Shown here: in pieces, positions 44,104 through 54,000 of the stretch
Position numbering within the stretch: position 1 is the first letter of the stretch
How the letters are laid out: each line of letters starts with the position of its first letter
Assembly: GCF_025685605.1 (NCBI RefSeq)
Contig: NZ_JAGTUT010000001.1
Coordinates: 1,178,001 to 1,242,000 of the forward strand
Length of the DNA: 64,000 nucleotides
From: Granulicella arctica
GTDB lineage: Bacteria > Acidobacteriota > Terriglobia > Terriglobales > Acidobacteriaceae
Direction: 5' to 3'
Position numbers and translations under genes: made by a program
Notes under the pieces: model-generated
The model's database searches: none
Told to the model about the DNA's origin: nothing
The model's input: the letters and a program-made list of their open reading frames with translations, nothing else

Positions 44104-44136
44104 GAATGCCGGTGAGTCCTGGACTCACCGGCATTC
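44104..44136. terminator. Bidirectional hairpin terminator
   Basis: A perfect 14-bp stem (GAATGCCGGTGAGT with its complement) and a CCTGG loop, followed by TTTCGTCT. It sits between the convergent HEAT-protein and degP genes and can end both transcripts. Confidence 0.85.
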
Positions 44137-44159
44137 TTTCGTCTGGCGTTGCGTACGAG

Positions 44160-45704
44160 TTAGCCAGCCTGATCGGGATGAACGACGCGGAAGCTGGCGT
44201 TGCCCTTCGACCACACGGTCAGCAGCAGGTCCTTTCCGGAAGCGTTGGCATGGATCGCGCTGACGAACTGCTCCGCCGAGCCCACCTTCTGCCGGTTCAC
44301 CTCAAGGATTACGTCTCCCGGAGCAAGTGCCGCATCTTCAGCGGGGCTCGCAGGGCGGACCCGCTCGATCGCTGCACCATGTACCTCGGACGGCACACCG
44401 AGCTGCTGCCGAATGTCCGGCGTCAGATCAGCTACTGCGAGGCCAAGTTTGCCACCCTGCGCTGACGATCCGTCCTCATTAGTGGCGACATCCTTGTTGG
44501 CCTGGTATTCGCCGACCTTGAGGCTCACTGTCTGCGGGGTTCCGTTGCGGAGAATGCCGAGCGAGATCGTTGTTCCGGGTGCGATCTGGCTCACGGCAAC
44601 CTGTAGTGCGCTATCGTTCACCACGGTGGTGCCGTTCAGCTTGCTGATGACGTCGCCTTGCTGCAATCCAGCGCGGCTTGCGGGGGAATCCGGTGTGACC
44701 TGCGCCACGATTGCACCCTTCGCCTCTTCAAGGTGGAAGAAGCTTGCGTTGGCCGGAGTTACATCGTTCATCGCGATGCCGACGTAGCCATGGTGGACGG
44801 TGCCGTTCTTGATCAACTGCTCGGTCACGTTGCGGGCTATCTGCGCGGGGATCGCGAAGCCGACACCGGCGAATGAGCCCGAGTTCGTGATGATCGAGTT
44901 GGGAATGCCGACCAGCTCCCCATGTGCGTTGACCAGCGCGCCACCGGAGTTGCCGGGGTTGATCGCTGCATCGACCTGGATGAAGCCCCCGGGCTTGCGC
45001 GCATCATCCGAGTAGGGGTTCTGCCGGTTGATGGCGCTCACAATGCCGCGCGTCACGGAATCCTGAAAGTAGCCGAACGGGCTGCCGAACGCGAGGACCG
45101 TCTGGCCGGGATGGAGCAGGGTGGAATCGCCCCATGAGAGGCTGGGCAGATTTTTGGCGTCGATCTTGATGACTGCAAGGTCGGTCAGCTTGTCTACGCC
45201 GATGAGCTTGGCGGTCATGATGCGGCGATCGTTCAGCGTAACGCGCATCTGGACGGCGCCGTCGACGACGTGGTTGTTGGTGACGATGTAGCCATCCGGC
45301 GAGATGATGACGCCGCTGCCAATGCCGTGCTCGATCTGCTGCTGCTGGGGCTGTTGTTGTCGGGGCATCTGGCCGCCGAAGAACTGGGCGATGCCGGGAG
45401 GTAGAGTTTGCTGCTGATCCTGCTCCTGGCCGTCCGCCGTCTCATGCTCGGAGGAACCGCGCGAGGTGACCGCCACGTTGACCACCGCCGGCGAGACGCG
45501 CGCTGCGACCGACTCGACAGCATTATCAAGTGCGACGAGCGACGACACGCTCTGGTCGTCGAGTGGTGAGGACACGTTGCCAGCGGCATGAACGCCAGTG
45601 TGGCTGAAGATGGTTGTGGCCGCGAGGACGGTGGCCAGCACTGCGGCACCGGGCGCAGCGATTCTCTTCATCTTGACGACTAATTCATTAGTTGATCGAG
45701 ACAT
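44160..45704 (-). CDS. degP: DegP/HtrA-type serine protease
   Basis: A 514-residue envelope protease/chaperone. A membrane-anchor or signal segment spans about residues 15-40. The trypsin-like domain has catalytic H145 (NNHVVDG), D175 (LTDLAVIKID) and S253 (NPGNSGGALV). A Gln-rich loop (about 94-123) forms the LA-loop region. Two PDZ domains follow (about 290-385 and 405-505; GYVGIAMNDVTP, LQQGDVISKLNG, LAPGDVILEVN). GGAG stands 6 nt before the ATG at 45704. A start twelve codons later (45671) lacks a ribosome site. An ACTAA-N4-TTAGT dyad identical in plan to the one upstream of blaI covers codons 5-9, so BlaI control is suspected. Confidence 0.95.
   Translation of the reverse strand: MSRSTNELVVKMKRIAAPGAAVLATVLAATTIFSHTGVHAAGNVSSPLDDQSVSSLVALDNAVESVAARVSPAVVNVAVTSRGSSEHETADGQEQDQQQTLPPGIAQFFGGQMPRQQQPQQQQIEHGIGSGVIISPDGYIVTNNHVVDGAVQMRVTLNDRRIMTAKLIGVDKLTDLAVIKIDAKNLPSLSWGDSTLLHPGQTVLAFGSPFGYFQDSVTRGIVSAINRQNPYSDDARKPGGFIQVDAAINPGNSGGALVNAHGELVGIPNSIITNSGSFAGVGFAIPAQIARNVTEQLIKNGTVHHGYVGIAMNDVTPANASFFHLEEAKGAIVAQVTPDSPASRAGLQQGDVISKLNGTTVVNDSALQVAVSQIAPGTTISLGILRNGTPQTVSLKVGEYQANKDVATNEDGSSAQGGKLGLAVADLTPDIRQQLGVPSEVHGAAIERVRPASPAEDAALAPGDVILEVNRQKVGSAEQFVSAIHANASGKDLLLTVWSKGNASFRVVHPDQAG
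45679..45692. promoter_or_regulatory. Candidate BlaI operator at the start of degP
   Basis: ACTAATTCATTAGT: ACTAA-N4-TTAGT, a perfect dyad with the spacing of known MecI/BlaI operators (ACTAC-N4-GTAGT, family knowledge). It lies 12-25 nt inside the degP reading frame. Confidence 0.5.
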
Positions 45705-45733
45705 GATGACTCCGTAAGACAGGGTTGAAATGA

Positions 45734-47122
45734 CTACAACTGGATAATGAGCCAGCCGCCCGCGGTAGGAACGGCTGCGTAACGAGGAGCAGAAAGTTTT
45801 TGATCGGTAGCGACGGGCAGGATGAGCCTTGGCCGGTCGGCTTCCGTCCAGGAACTGAGGACGACCCAGCCACCATCATTCGCCCGGCCGACATCGGGCA
45901 GCGCGGGGTCTACGCCGGGGAAGTAAGCTTCGTTGACTGCCAGTTGCTGCAGAGCCGGAACAGCTGTTCGGCGATGCTTACGAGTCGAAGCCCGCTTCGT
46001 TGCGGGAACGATGCTGGGCTTAGTCTCCGGAAGCGATGCCTTCAGCAAACTCAGGTGAGGTTGTTGATCGGCATGGAAGACCACGTTTTCCGCTCGAACA
46101 GTATTGCTGAAGCGAGCTTGAGTCGGAGGAGCAAGCCGCATCTCGGCATGCTGCACAGGGGCCGCAGTCACAAACGAAATAACCTGCGGGCAGTTCGCGA
46201 GGCCGGCCGAACCGCCGATCAGCCCCAGGGCAACAGCACCGGTCAGGATCCGCGAACCAATAGGAGAGAGTGTCGTCTCGCGCCGCAGAATCCGGTGGAC
46301 CCTCTGCGCCAGTTCCGACTCTCGCACCACGTTGCCGAGCGCTCCGAGTGATAACGACAGGCCGCGATGACCCAGGCCACGCTCCGCCAGATTGGTGAGG
46401 CAGGTTGCATAGGCGCGAGGCGCACGGGTCCGGCGCAACACGCCATCGTCACACGCAAGCTCTCGTTCGAAGCAAAGCCGCCGCTCCACCCATACAAGGA
46501 TGGGGTTGAGCGGGAACACGACCAGGCTGAGCTTTTGCAGCAGGTTCAGCCAGTCGTCTCGACGGCGCAGGTGCTCCATCTCGTGCAGGACGATCTGCTC
46601 CAGTTCCGCATCCTCAAGCTGCCCGTAGAGCCAAACCGGGATCAGGATGCGCGGCGCGAGGAAGCCGATCACGCTCGGCTTGTCGACCTCGGTCGAGGTG
46701 CAAAGCTCCACCCTCCGACCATCGCCAAGGAGAGCGGCGCAGCGCCCATCAACAATTGGCGTCGACCGGCGTCGGAGGGAGCGGAGACGGAGAGCGTGGA
46801 TCGCCAGATCGCCTGCGCGAAAGAGCGATAAGCCGATCCAGACCGCCGCGAGCAGCAGGCTCCAGCGAGCGTCGATCTGAAAGGTTCCGGGCAGCGATGT
46901 TCCAACGACGCCGCTCGTATTCTTGTGGAGCAGGCCTTCGGCGAACGGAAGCATGGCAATCGTCACCAGCACCACCGTCCAGATCGCAAAACGGAGTGAA
47001 GCCGGGGTCTTCGAGACCATGCGCAGGCAGAGCCAGACACTGCCCGCCAGCACAAGCCCCTGCCAGATGCCTGCGACGAGCGACACGCCCGCAAACTGCG
47101 CCAGAAGTCCGAGGGTCTGCAT
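45734..47122 (-). CDS. M56-family membrane metalloprotease (BlaR1-like)
   Basis: A 462-residue integral membrane protein. Hydrophobic segments at about 8-34, 43-62 and 87-103 precede the zinc-protease motif H180-E-M-E-H184 in QIVLHEMEHLRRRDDW, and another hydrophobic stretch follows. ACDDGVLRRT and YATCLTNLAERG are typical of M56/BlaR1 relatives. The C-terminal 150 residues are Ala/Pro-rich and lack a penicillin-binding sensor domain, so the stimulus is probably not a beta-lactam. In this family the protease signals through BlaI cleavage. The gene starts 2 nt after the blaI stop on the same strand. Confidence 0.92.
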   Translation of the reverse strand: MQTLGLLAQFAGVSLVAGIWQGLVLAGSVWLCLRMVSKTPASLRFAIWTVVLVTIAMLPFAEGLLHKNTSGVVGTSLPGTFQIDARWSLLLAAVWIGLSLFRAGDLAIHALRLRSLRRRSTPIVDGRCAALLGDGRRVELCTSTEVDKPSVIGFLAPRILIPVWLYGQLEDAELEQIVLHEMEHLRRRDDWLNLLQKLSLVVFPLNPILVWVERRLCFERELACDDGVLRRTRAPRAYATCLTNLAERGLGHRGLSLSLGALGNVVRESELAQRVHRILRRETTLSPIGSRILTGAVALGLIGGSAGLANCPQVISFVTAAPVQHAEMRLAPPTQARFSNTVRAENVVFHADQQPHLSLLKASLPETKPSIVPATKRASTRKHRRTAVPALQQLAVNEAYFPGVDPALPDVGRANDGGWVVLSSWTEADRPRLILPVATDQKLSAPRYAAVPTAGGWLIIQL

Positions 47123-47124
47123 AA

Positions 47125-47544
47125 CTAGGCGTCCTCCCGCTCTGGAACTGCTTCTTCGTCGGGGTCTTCCGGCGCGTTCGCGATTGCTTCCTTCAGCCGC
47201 GCCAGCTCCTCCGGCGTAATTTCATCATCGCCGAGCAGCGACAGGAGCAGTCGCTCGCGGGAGTTGCCGAAGAATCGCTGCAGCATGTGCCGGACCTCGG
47301 AGCGCCCAGCTTCATGCTCCTGCACGCACGGTATATAGAGGAACGCCCGACCCTCCTGCCGATGGGTTACATAGCCCTTCTGCTCGAGGATGCGAATCGT
47401 GGTCAGCACGGAGTTGTAGGCGAGTGGCGCATTGTCGGGCATTGCGGCAACGAGATCGCCGACGCCGGACTCGCCGCGCTGCCATAGCAGCTTCATCAGC
47501 CTCAGCTCAGCTTCCGTCAACGTGATGGATCTCTTCGGCGGCAT
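47125..47544 (-). CDS. blaI: BlaI/MecI-family transcriptional repressor
   Basis: A 139-residue winged-helix repressor. LTEAELRLMKLLWQRGESGV near the N-terminus, the recognition region NSVLTTIRILEQKGYVTHRQ and EGRAFLYIPCV are family blocks. The dimerisation half has VRHMLQRFFGNSRERLLLSLL, then an acidic tail. BlaI dimers bind inverted repeats in their own promoter and are inactivated when the M56 partner is triggered. A matching dyad lies 22-37 nt upstream of the start codon, suggesting autorepression. The M56 gene follows directly. Confidence 0.95.
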   Translation of the reverse strand: MPPKRSITLTEAELRLMKLLWQRGESGVGDLVAAMPDNAPLAYNSVLTTIRILEQKGYVTHRQEGRAFLYIPCVQEHEAGRSEVRHMLQRFFGNSRERLLLSLLGDDEITPEELARLKEAIANAPEDPDEEAVPEREDA

Positions 47545-47565
47545 CGTCTGTCTATTAAGACGGGC

Positions 47566-47581
47566 AACTAAAGGATTAGTT
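47566..47581. promoter_or_regulatory. Candidate BlaI operator upstream of blaI
   Basis: AACTAAAGGATTAGTT is a perfect inverted repeat AACTAA-N4-TTAGTT in the 57-nt gap between the kinase stop and the blaI start. It has the 5-4-5 plan of Staphylococcus BlaI/MecI operators and recurs as ACTAA-N4-TTAGT at degP. Confidence 0.65.
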
Positions 47582-47601
47582 AGCTCCAGGAACGAAAAAT
47601 T

Positions 47602-49332
47602 TCAATGGCCGAGGAATTTCTCGAGGGTCGCCAGCTCTGCGTCCGCCCGGTTCAGGTTTTTCTCGGCCGAGGCGGCGTTCGATGCGCGGAGATCCTGATC
47701 GGCGGCGCGCAGGTAGCTCTGCATCCGGTTGTCGGCGGAGTCCATGTCGCCCCGCAACCCGTAGCCCTCGGCCTCCTGCTGTCTGCGCAGGCGATTCAGG
47801 CCAGTATCGACCGCACCCGCACGCGCACTAATCTCTGTATATCGGTTTGAGGCCTCCTCAAGCTGCGCGGCAGACCCGCCTACATGAGCAGCGGACACCT
47901 CGGGCTGAACAGGGAGATGGTCGCTGCCCGGATCACCCGACTGGGTGTTTCCCGCAGATCCAGCTACATAGGGCTGCCGCTTCGCAGGGCCGGCGTTCCC
48001 GAACGGTGGGCTGGGAGGGGTGAGGTGAGCCTGTGCACCGGACAGTCCGCCCGGTTGTGGACTGCTTATCGATCCGTTTGAGGTTCCACCCAGAACAGCC
48101 GGAGTCGGCGACGCCGCCTGCATCTGCCCCGCCTGCTGCTGGCCAGCCTGCGATGCAGTCGTCCCGGAGGGCTGACCTGCTGAATCACTCTGGGCTACCT
48201 CGGTCTGAGGCGACTCCGCAGCATGGGTTCCAAGGACGTGCGGCAGTCCGATTGCCAGTCCCACCATGGCCAGTATGGCGGCAGCAACTCCCGTGGCGAC
48301 CCAAAGCGTCTTGTGGCTCTTCTGCTGGGTTGGGTAGCCGCCGGCAGGACGGACCGGCTGCGAAGGAGGAGGGGGCATTGCAACGTTCGCAAACGGTGGA
48401 GGCGCAGACGCCACACTCGGGGGAGCGTTCACGGCAGTAATCGCCGCCGCTGAAACGCTCTCCACGACAGGCTGCTGCACCATCGTCGCCACATGACCGG
48501 CTCCACTAGATTGACTCGTGCAGAACGGTCGCAGCGCGTCTCGGAAGTTATCGGCAGTCTGGTACCGGTCATTTGGATCTTTGGCGAGTGCATGCAGGAT
48601 GAGATCGTTCAACGCGCGCGGCAGTGACGGGTTCAGTTCGATTGGCGGCTGTGGCGGCGTATTCAACTGCTGGTTAAGGATGCTGAAGGTGGTATCCGCC
48701 TCAAACGGGCGTCGCCCTGCCAGCAGTTCGTACAGCATGATGCCCACCGAATAGAGGTCCGACCGGCCATCGACCGCATCGCCCCGCACCTGCTCCGGCG
48801 ACATATAGTAGAGCGACCCGATGGTCGTTCCTGGCCTGGTAAGATTCGTCTCCACCTTGGACTTGGCGATGCCGAAGTCCATGAGCTTCACGATTCCGTG
48901 CGAGGTCAGCATGATGTTTGCGGGCTTGATGTCCCGATGCACCACCCCGCGGCCGTGGGCATAGCTGAGCGCTGAGAGAGCCTGGTAGGTGTACCCCGAG
49001 ACATCCGCAATCGACATCGGCCCTTGTTTTGCCCGCTGCTCGAGGGTCGAACCCTCGACAAACTCCATCATCATGATGAGCTGGTTATCTGCCTGAAACG
49101 CCGTATGCAGCAGCGCGATGTTTGGGTGGTCGAAGCTTGCCAGCGTGCGAATCTCCGAGATGAAGCGGATGGCCAGGTCGCGCTCCGCCGTCAGATCGGG
49201 CAGCAGCACCTTCATCGCTTCGGTTCGGTCCGAGATGACGTTGCGGACGCGATAGACGCTGCCCATGCCGCCTATGCCAAGAAGCTGAACAATTTCGTAG
49301 TCGCCAACGCGCTGACCAATCTCGTATCCCAT
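47602..49332 (-). CDS. Membrane-anchored Hanks-type Ser/Thr protein kinase
   Basis: A 576-residue protein. The kinase domain (about 11-270) has the Gly-rich loop [10 protein letters not shown], catalytic K41 (AMKVLL), HRDIKPAN at 132-139, DFG at 152-154 and the activation-loop [12 protein letters not shown] Pro/Ala linker is followed by one membrane helix (about 342-366). The external part is a Ser/Gly/Gln/Pro-rich stalk (about 370-485) ending in a charged helical segment (about 490-573; [40 protein letters not shown]) with no PASTA repeats. It should phosphorylate cytosolic targets in response to an envelope signal. It lies directly upstream of blaI on the same strand. Confidence 0.93.
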   Translation of the reverse strand: MGYEIGQRVGDYEIVQLLGIGGMGSVYRVRNVISDRTEAMKVLLPDLTAERDLAIRFISEIRTLASFDHPNIALLHTAFQADNQLIMMMEFVEGSTLEQRAKQGPMSIADVSGYTYQALSALSYAHGRGVVHRDIKPANIMLTSHGIVKLMDFGIAKSKVETNLTRPGTTIGSLYYMSPEQVRGDAVDGRSDLYSVGIMLYELLAGRRPFEADTTFSILNQQLNTPPQPPIELNPSLPRALNDLILHALAKDPNDRYQTADNFRDALRPFCTSQSSGAGHVATMVQQPVVESVSAAAITAVNAPPSVASAPPPFANVAMPPPPSQPVRPAGGYPTQQKSHKTLWVATGVAAAILAMVGLAIGLPHVLGTHAAESPQTEVAQSDSAGQPSGTTASQAGQQQAGQMQAASPTPAVLGGTSNGSISSPQPGGLSGAQAHLTPPSPPFGNAGPAKRQPYVAGSAGNTQSGDPGSDHLPVQPEVSAAHVGGSAAQLEEASNRYTEISARAGAVDTGLNRLRRQQEAEGYGLRGDMDSADNRMQSYLRAADQDLRASNAASAEKNLNRADAELATLEKFLGH

Positions 49333-49707
49333 TGGAGGTACCTCGTCAGATTGTGTTCGGGAGCCCAGGTACGTTTCAGACGAAAGACCCGCTCGGAATC
49401 GCTGCGGAGGTCGAGGTCTTGCCGGGGAAGTTTAGCACGCTGGCAGCACGTCGGCGCTGAGGATTGTCGGAGAAGCGATGAGTGCCCTCCCGCGTTAATT
49501 AGTCCGCAGTCGATTTCTCTATAGGGTCATTCCTCCCCGGGGTTGTAGACTCTAGGGACAAACAGATTGATCCCGACCCCTTATGCGGATTCACAGAGGT
49601 GCCGAAATCTTCTGTAAGTACCTCATTGCATTGCTTCAGGCTTGAGGATACGCGACAGCCTGCAACTTTAAAGACAGCCTCATCCGTCCATACGATGTCG
49701 GACAAAA
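49333..49707. other. Divergent gap between kinase and efflux operon
   Basis: 375 nt expected to hold both promoters. I found no convincing -35/-10 pair, no terminator and no gene. A single TTAGT half-site (GTTAATTAGTCC near 49495) is not a full dyad. Confidence 0.6.
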
Positions 49708-51027
49708 ATGACTGACAGCCAGGTCTCGCAGCAGGGCATCGCTCCCTCCGAGCCTGACGAGGGAAAAACATTGCCAGCTGAACCGAACGAGCATCCACCT
49801 CTGGGCCCTGACCACCTTTTGCCAGCACCCCCAGCCGAACCGGTCAAGCATCGTAGCAAGACCGTTCGCATCGTTGTCTGGATTGTTCTCCTGGCGATCT
49901 TCGCCGGTGCCTTCTACTACATCCTGAACCGTAAAGAGGCCGCCAAGCCCGCTGCCGGTGGCAGGCGAGGAGCAGGCGGCGGTCCCGTTACCCTGACGAC
50001 CGCAACCGCCCAGCGCGGCGATATCGGCGTCTATCTCGATGCGATCGGCACGGTCACCCCCGTCTACACCTCGTCGATCACGGCCCAGGTCAGCGGCGTG
50101 ATCACGGCGGTCCACTATAAGGAAGGGCAGCTTGTCCGCAAGGGCGACCCGCTCATCGACATCGACTCGCGTATCTACCGCGCTACGCTGCTGCAGGCTC
50201 AGGGCATTCTCGAACGCGACCAGAATGTGCTCGGACAGGCCCAAATGGACGTCGAGCGCTACCGTGCAGCATGGGCCCGCAACGCCATACCGAAGCAGAC
50301 CCTCGATGACCAGGAGAAGGTTGTTCTCCAGGATCAGGGCACGGTCAAGAACGATCAGGGCACGGTCCAGTTCGACCAGATCCAGGTGGACTATTGCCAT
50401 ATCGTCGCCCCCTTTACGGGCCGCGCCGGCCTCCGCCTCGTCGATCCGGGTAATGTCGTCACTGCAAATGGAACAACGGTCCTTGTCGTCATTACCCAGG
50501 TTCAGCCCATTACCGTCATCTTCACCATTCCTGAAGACAGCCTCGGCCAGGTCACGCCTCGCCTTCGCCAGAATGCCAAGCTGACCGTTGACGCCTACGA
50601 CCGCGCCGCCTTGAAGCAGATCGCGACCGGCACCCTGATCACCCTCGACAACCAGATCGACACCACAACCGGCACCGTCAAGGGGCGCGCCTCCTTCGTC
50701 AACAAGGACATGAGTCTCTACCCGAACGAGTTCGTCAACACTCGCCTGCTCGTCAGGACGATCTCCGCCGCAACGCTCATCCCGTCATCTACCATCCAGC
50801 ACAACGGCCAGACGGCCTTCGTCTATGTGCTTCAGGACAATACCGCTCACATGAAGACGGTCAAGCCGGGCGTCACCGACGGTGGAACGACCCAGGTCGA
50901 CGGCATCAACCCCGGCGACGTCCTAGCCAATACCAGCTTTGACAAGCTACAGGATGGAGCAAAGGTTAACGTCTCCAGCCGCCCCCAACCCTCCGCGAAG
51001 GCCACACCCGGGAGTGACGCTCCTTGA
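49708..51027 (+). CDS. RND efflux periplasmic adaptor (MdtA/AcrA type)
   Basis: A 439-residue membrane-fusion protein. A cytoplasmic N-terminus of about 50 residues precedes one membrane helix (TVRIVVWIVLLAIFAGAFYY, about 51-72). A lipoyl-type half (VSGVITAVHYKEGQLVRKGD), a helical hairpin with DVERYRAAWARNAIPKQTLD, the second lipoyl half (VDYCHIVAPFTGRAGLRLVD) and the barrel domain (KGRASFVNKDMSLYPNEF) follow. ISTPE-like FTIPEDSLGQV and the MdtA-type VTPVYTSSITAQV are also visible. It should link the RND pumps to the outer-membrane factor encoded last in the operon. Its stop overlaps the TTG start of the first pump gene. Confidence 0.93.
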   Translation: MTDSQVSQQGIAPSEPDEGKTLPAEPNEHPPLGPDHLLPAPPAEPVKHRSKTVRIVVWIVLLAIFAGAFYYILNRKEAAKPAAGGRRGAGGGPVTLTTATAQRGDIGVYLDAIGTVTPVYTSSITAQVSGVITAVHYKEGQLVRKGDPLIDIDSRIYRATLLQAQGILERDQNVLGQAQMDVERYRAAWARNAIPKQTLDDQEKVVLQDQGTVKNDQGTVQFDQIQVDYCHIVAPFTGRAGLRLVDPGNVVTANGTTVLVVITQVQPITVIFTIPEDSLGQVTPRLRQNAKLTVDAYDRAALKQIATGTLITLDNQIDTTTGTVKGRASFVNKDMSLYPNEFVNTRLLVRTISAATLIPSSTIQHNGQTAFVYVLQDNTAHMKTVKPGVTDGGTTQVDGINPGDVLANTSFDKLQDGAKVNVSSRPQPSAKATPGSDAP

Positions 51028-54000
51028 GCCCTTCACGTCCCTTTATTCTCCGCCCCGTAGCGACGTCGCTGCTGATGGCGGCCATCATGCTGGTTGGCAT
51101 CGTCGGCTACTTCCAGCTGCCGGTGTCCGCCCTGCCCCAGGTCGACTACCCGACCATCCAGATTGTGACCTTTTACCCGGGTGCCAGCCCGGATGTGATG
51201 GCGACCACCGTCACGGCTCCCCTCGAGCGCCAGTTTGGCGAACTTCAGGGTCTGAGCCAGATGACGTCGTCGAGCTCCGGCGGCAACTCCGTTATCGTCC
51301 TCCAGTTCAACCTGTCCCTGAACATCGACGTGGCTGAGGAAGAGGTACAGTCGGCGATCAACGCGGCGCAGAGCTTCCTTCCCGCCAATCTTCCGGCGCC
51401 GCCGATCTATAGCAAGACCAACCCGGCCGACGCGCCCGTCCTCACCCTTGCCATCACCTCGAATGTGATCCCGCTCTCGCAGGTGGAAGATCTCGTCGAT
51501 ACGCGCCTCGCGCCCAAGATTTCGCAGCTTTCCGGCGTCGGCCTCGTCAGCATCAGCGGCGGCCAGAAGCCCGCCGTCCGCATCCAGGCGAACCCCGCCG
51601 CGCTCTCCTCCTACGGCATCAACATGGAGGACCTGCGCACCGCCGTCACCAACTCCAGCGTGAACGCCGCCAAGGGTAATTTTGACGGCCCGCGCCAGGA
51701 CTACCAGATCGACGCAAACGACCAGCTCGTCACCAGCAAGGACTACCGGCAGGTCGTTGTCGCCTATCGCAACGGCGCGCCGATCATGCTGACGGATGTC
51801 GCCAACATCCTCGACGACGTTGAAAACAGCTCACAGGCGGCGTGGATGAACCAGACGCCTGCCATCATCCTCAACGTGCAGCGCCAGCCGGGCGGTAACA
51901 CCATCTCGGTCGTCAAGAGCATCAAAAAGCTCTTGCCGCAGCTTGAAGCGAACCTGCCTAAAGGTATCCAGGTCACGACTCTTACTGACTTGACCACGCC
52001 TATCCAGGCCTCCGTCTCGGACGTCGAATTTGAACTGATGCTGACCATCGGTCTCGTCGTCATGGTCATCTTCCTCTTCCTGCGAAACCTCTACGCAACC
52101 ATCATCCCCTCGGTCGCCGTTCCGCTCTCGCTCGTCGGCACCTTCGCCGCGATGTATGCCCTCGGCTACTCGCTCGACAACCTCTCCCTCATGGCACTCA
52201 CCATCTCAACCGGCTTCGTCGTGGACGACGCCATCGTCATGGTCGAGAACATCTCGCGCTACCTGGAAGAGGGATACCCGCCGATGGAGGCTGCCCTCAA
52301 GGGTGCCGAACAGATCGGCTTTACTATCCTCTCGCTCACCGTCTCGCTGATCGCCGTACTGATCCCCCTGCTCTTCATGGGCGATGTGGTCGGCCGACTC
52401 TTCCGCGAGTTCGCTGTCACCCTCGCCGTCACCATCATCGTCTCGGCGGTCGTCTCCCTCACGCTGACGCCGATGATGGCCTCACGCATCCTCAAGCATG
52501 ATCCGAAGGCCCAGGAGGGCCGCTTCTACAAGGCCTCGGAGCGGGTCTTCGAGAGCGCCATTGCCTTCTACGGTCGCACTCTCAAGGTCGTCCTCCGCTT
52601 CCAGACCATCACCCTTCTGGTCGCGCTCGCCACCCTCGGGCTCACCATCTTTCTCTACATCATCATCCCCAAGGGCTTCTTCCCCGTACAGGACACCGGC
52701 GTCATTCAAGGCATCAGCCAGGCCTCCCAGACCATTGGTTCAAAGGCCATGGCGCAGAAGCAGCAGGAGCTTGCCCGCATCATCCTGCAGGACCCCGCTG
52801 TCGAAAGTCTGTCCTCCTTCATCGGTGCCGACGGCACCAACACCACCATCAACAGTGGTCGGATGGCGATCAATCTCAAGCCGCTGGAGCAGCGCGATCT
52901 CAACGCCTCCGATGTAATTCGCCGCCTGCAGACCAAGCTCGTCAATGTACAGGATATTCAGCTCTTCATGCAGCCGGTGCAGAACATCACGGTCGACGAC
53001 CGTATCAGCCGCACACAATATCAGTACACCCTTGAAGATCCTGACCAGGCTGAACTGAATCTTTGGACCGATCGCTTCGTCGAAAAATTGAAGAAGCTGC
53101 CCGGATTGGAAGACGTCGCTACCGACCAGCAGAACGGCGGTCTCGCTGTTTCGCTCGTGATCGATCGCGCCACCGCCTCACGCCTTGGGATCGCGCCGAC
53201 CACGATCGACAATACGCTCTACGACGCCTTCGGCCAGCGCCAGGTCAACACGATGTACACGCAGCTCAACCAGTATCACGTCATCCTCGAAGCCGAGCCA
53301 CAGTTCCAGCTCGATCCCGAGAAGTTGAGCCACATCTATATACAGTCGAACGCTGCCGCCGGTACCTCAGGCGCCGCAGCCTCATCGTCCTCCGGTCGTG
53401 GGTCTACCTCCGCCGGATCGAACGCACTGGCGGGAGCGGCGGTCTACACCCCCTCCTCGAACGTCTTCAACCCACCCGCGAACGCCCTGCTCTCGAGCGC
53501 CAACTCGACCGCTCGCGGCTCGACCTCTGCCGGAACCAGTGCTTCGAACATCAGCAGCCGCGTACCGCTCAGCGCCTTCTCGCACTTTGAGACCACCACG
53601 GAACCACTCACGATTACCCACCAGGGTCAGTTCCCTGCCATCACCGTCTCCTTCAATCTCGCCCCCGGTGGGTCGCTCGGTGCTGCCATCGATTCGATCA
53701 CCAAGGTCCAGAAGGACATGAACATGCCGGCGAGTATCCAGGCGGACTTCGAAGGCACCGCAGCCTCCTTCCGCAACTCGCTGTCGAATGAGCCACTGCT
53801 TATCCTCGCCGCCCTCGTCACCGTCTACATCGTCCTCGGCGTCCTCTACGAGAGCTTCATCCACCCCATCACCATTCTCTCGACCCTACCCTCAGCCGGA
53901 GTCGGCGCGTTCCTCTCGCTCATCATCTTCCACCAGGACCTGAGTGTGGTGGCGATCATCGGCATTGTGCTGCTGATCGGTATCGTTAAGAAGAACGGCA

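Noticed and set aside
49490..49506. TTAATTAGT near 49495 as a third BlaI operator
   Set aside because: Only one half-site; no ACTAA at the required 4-nt spacing.
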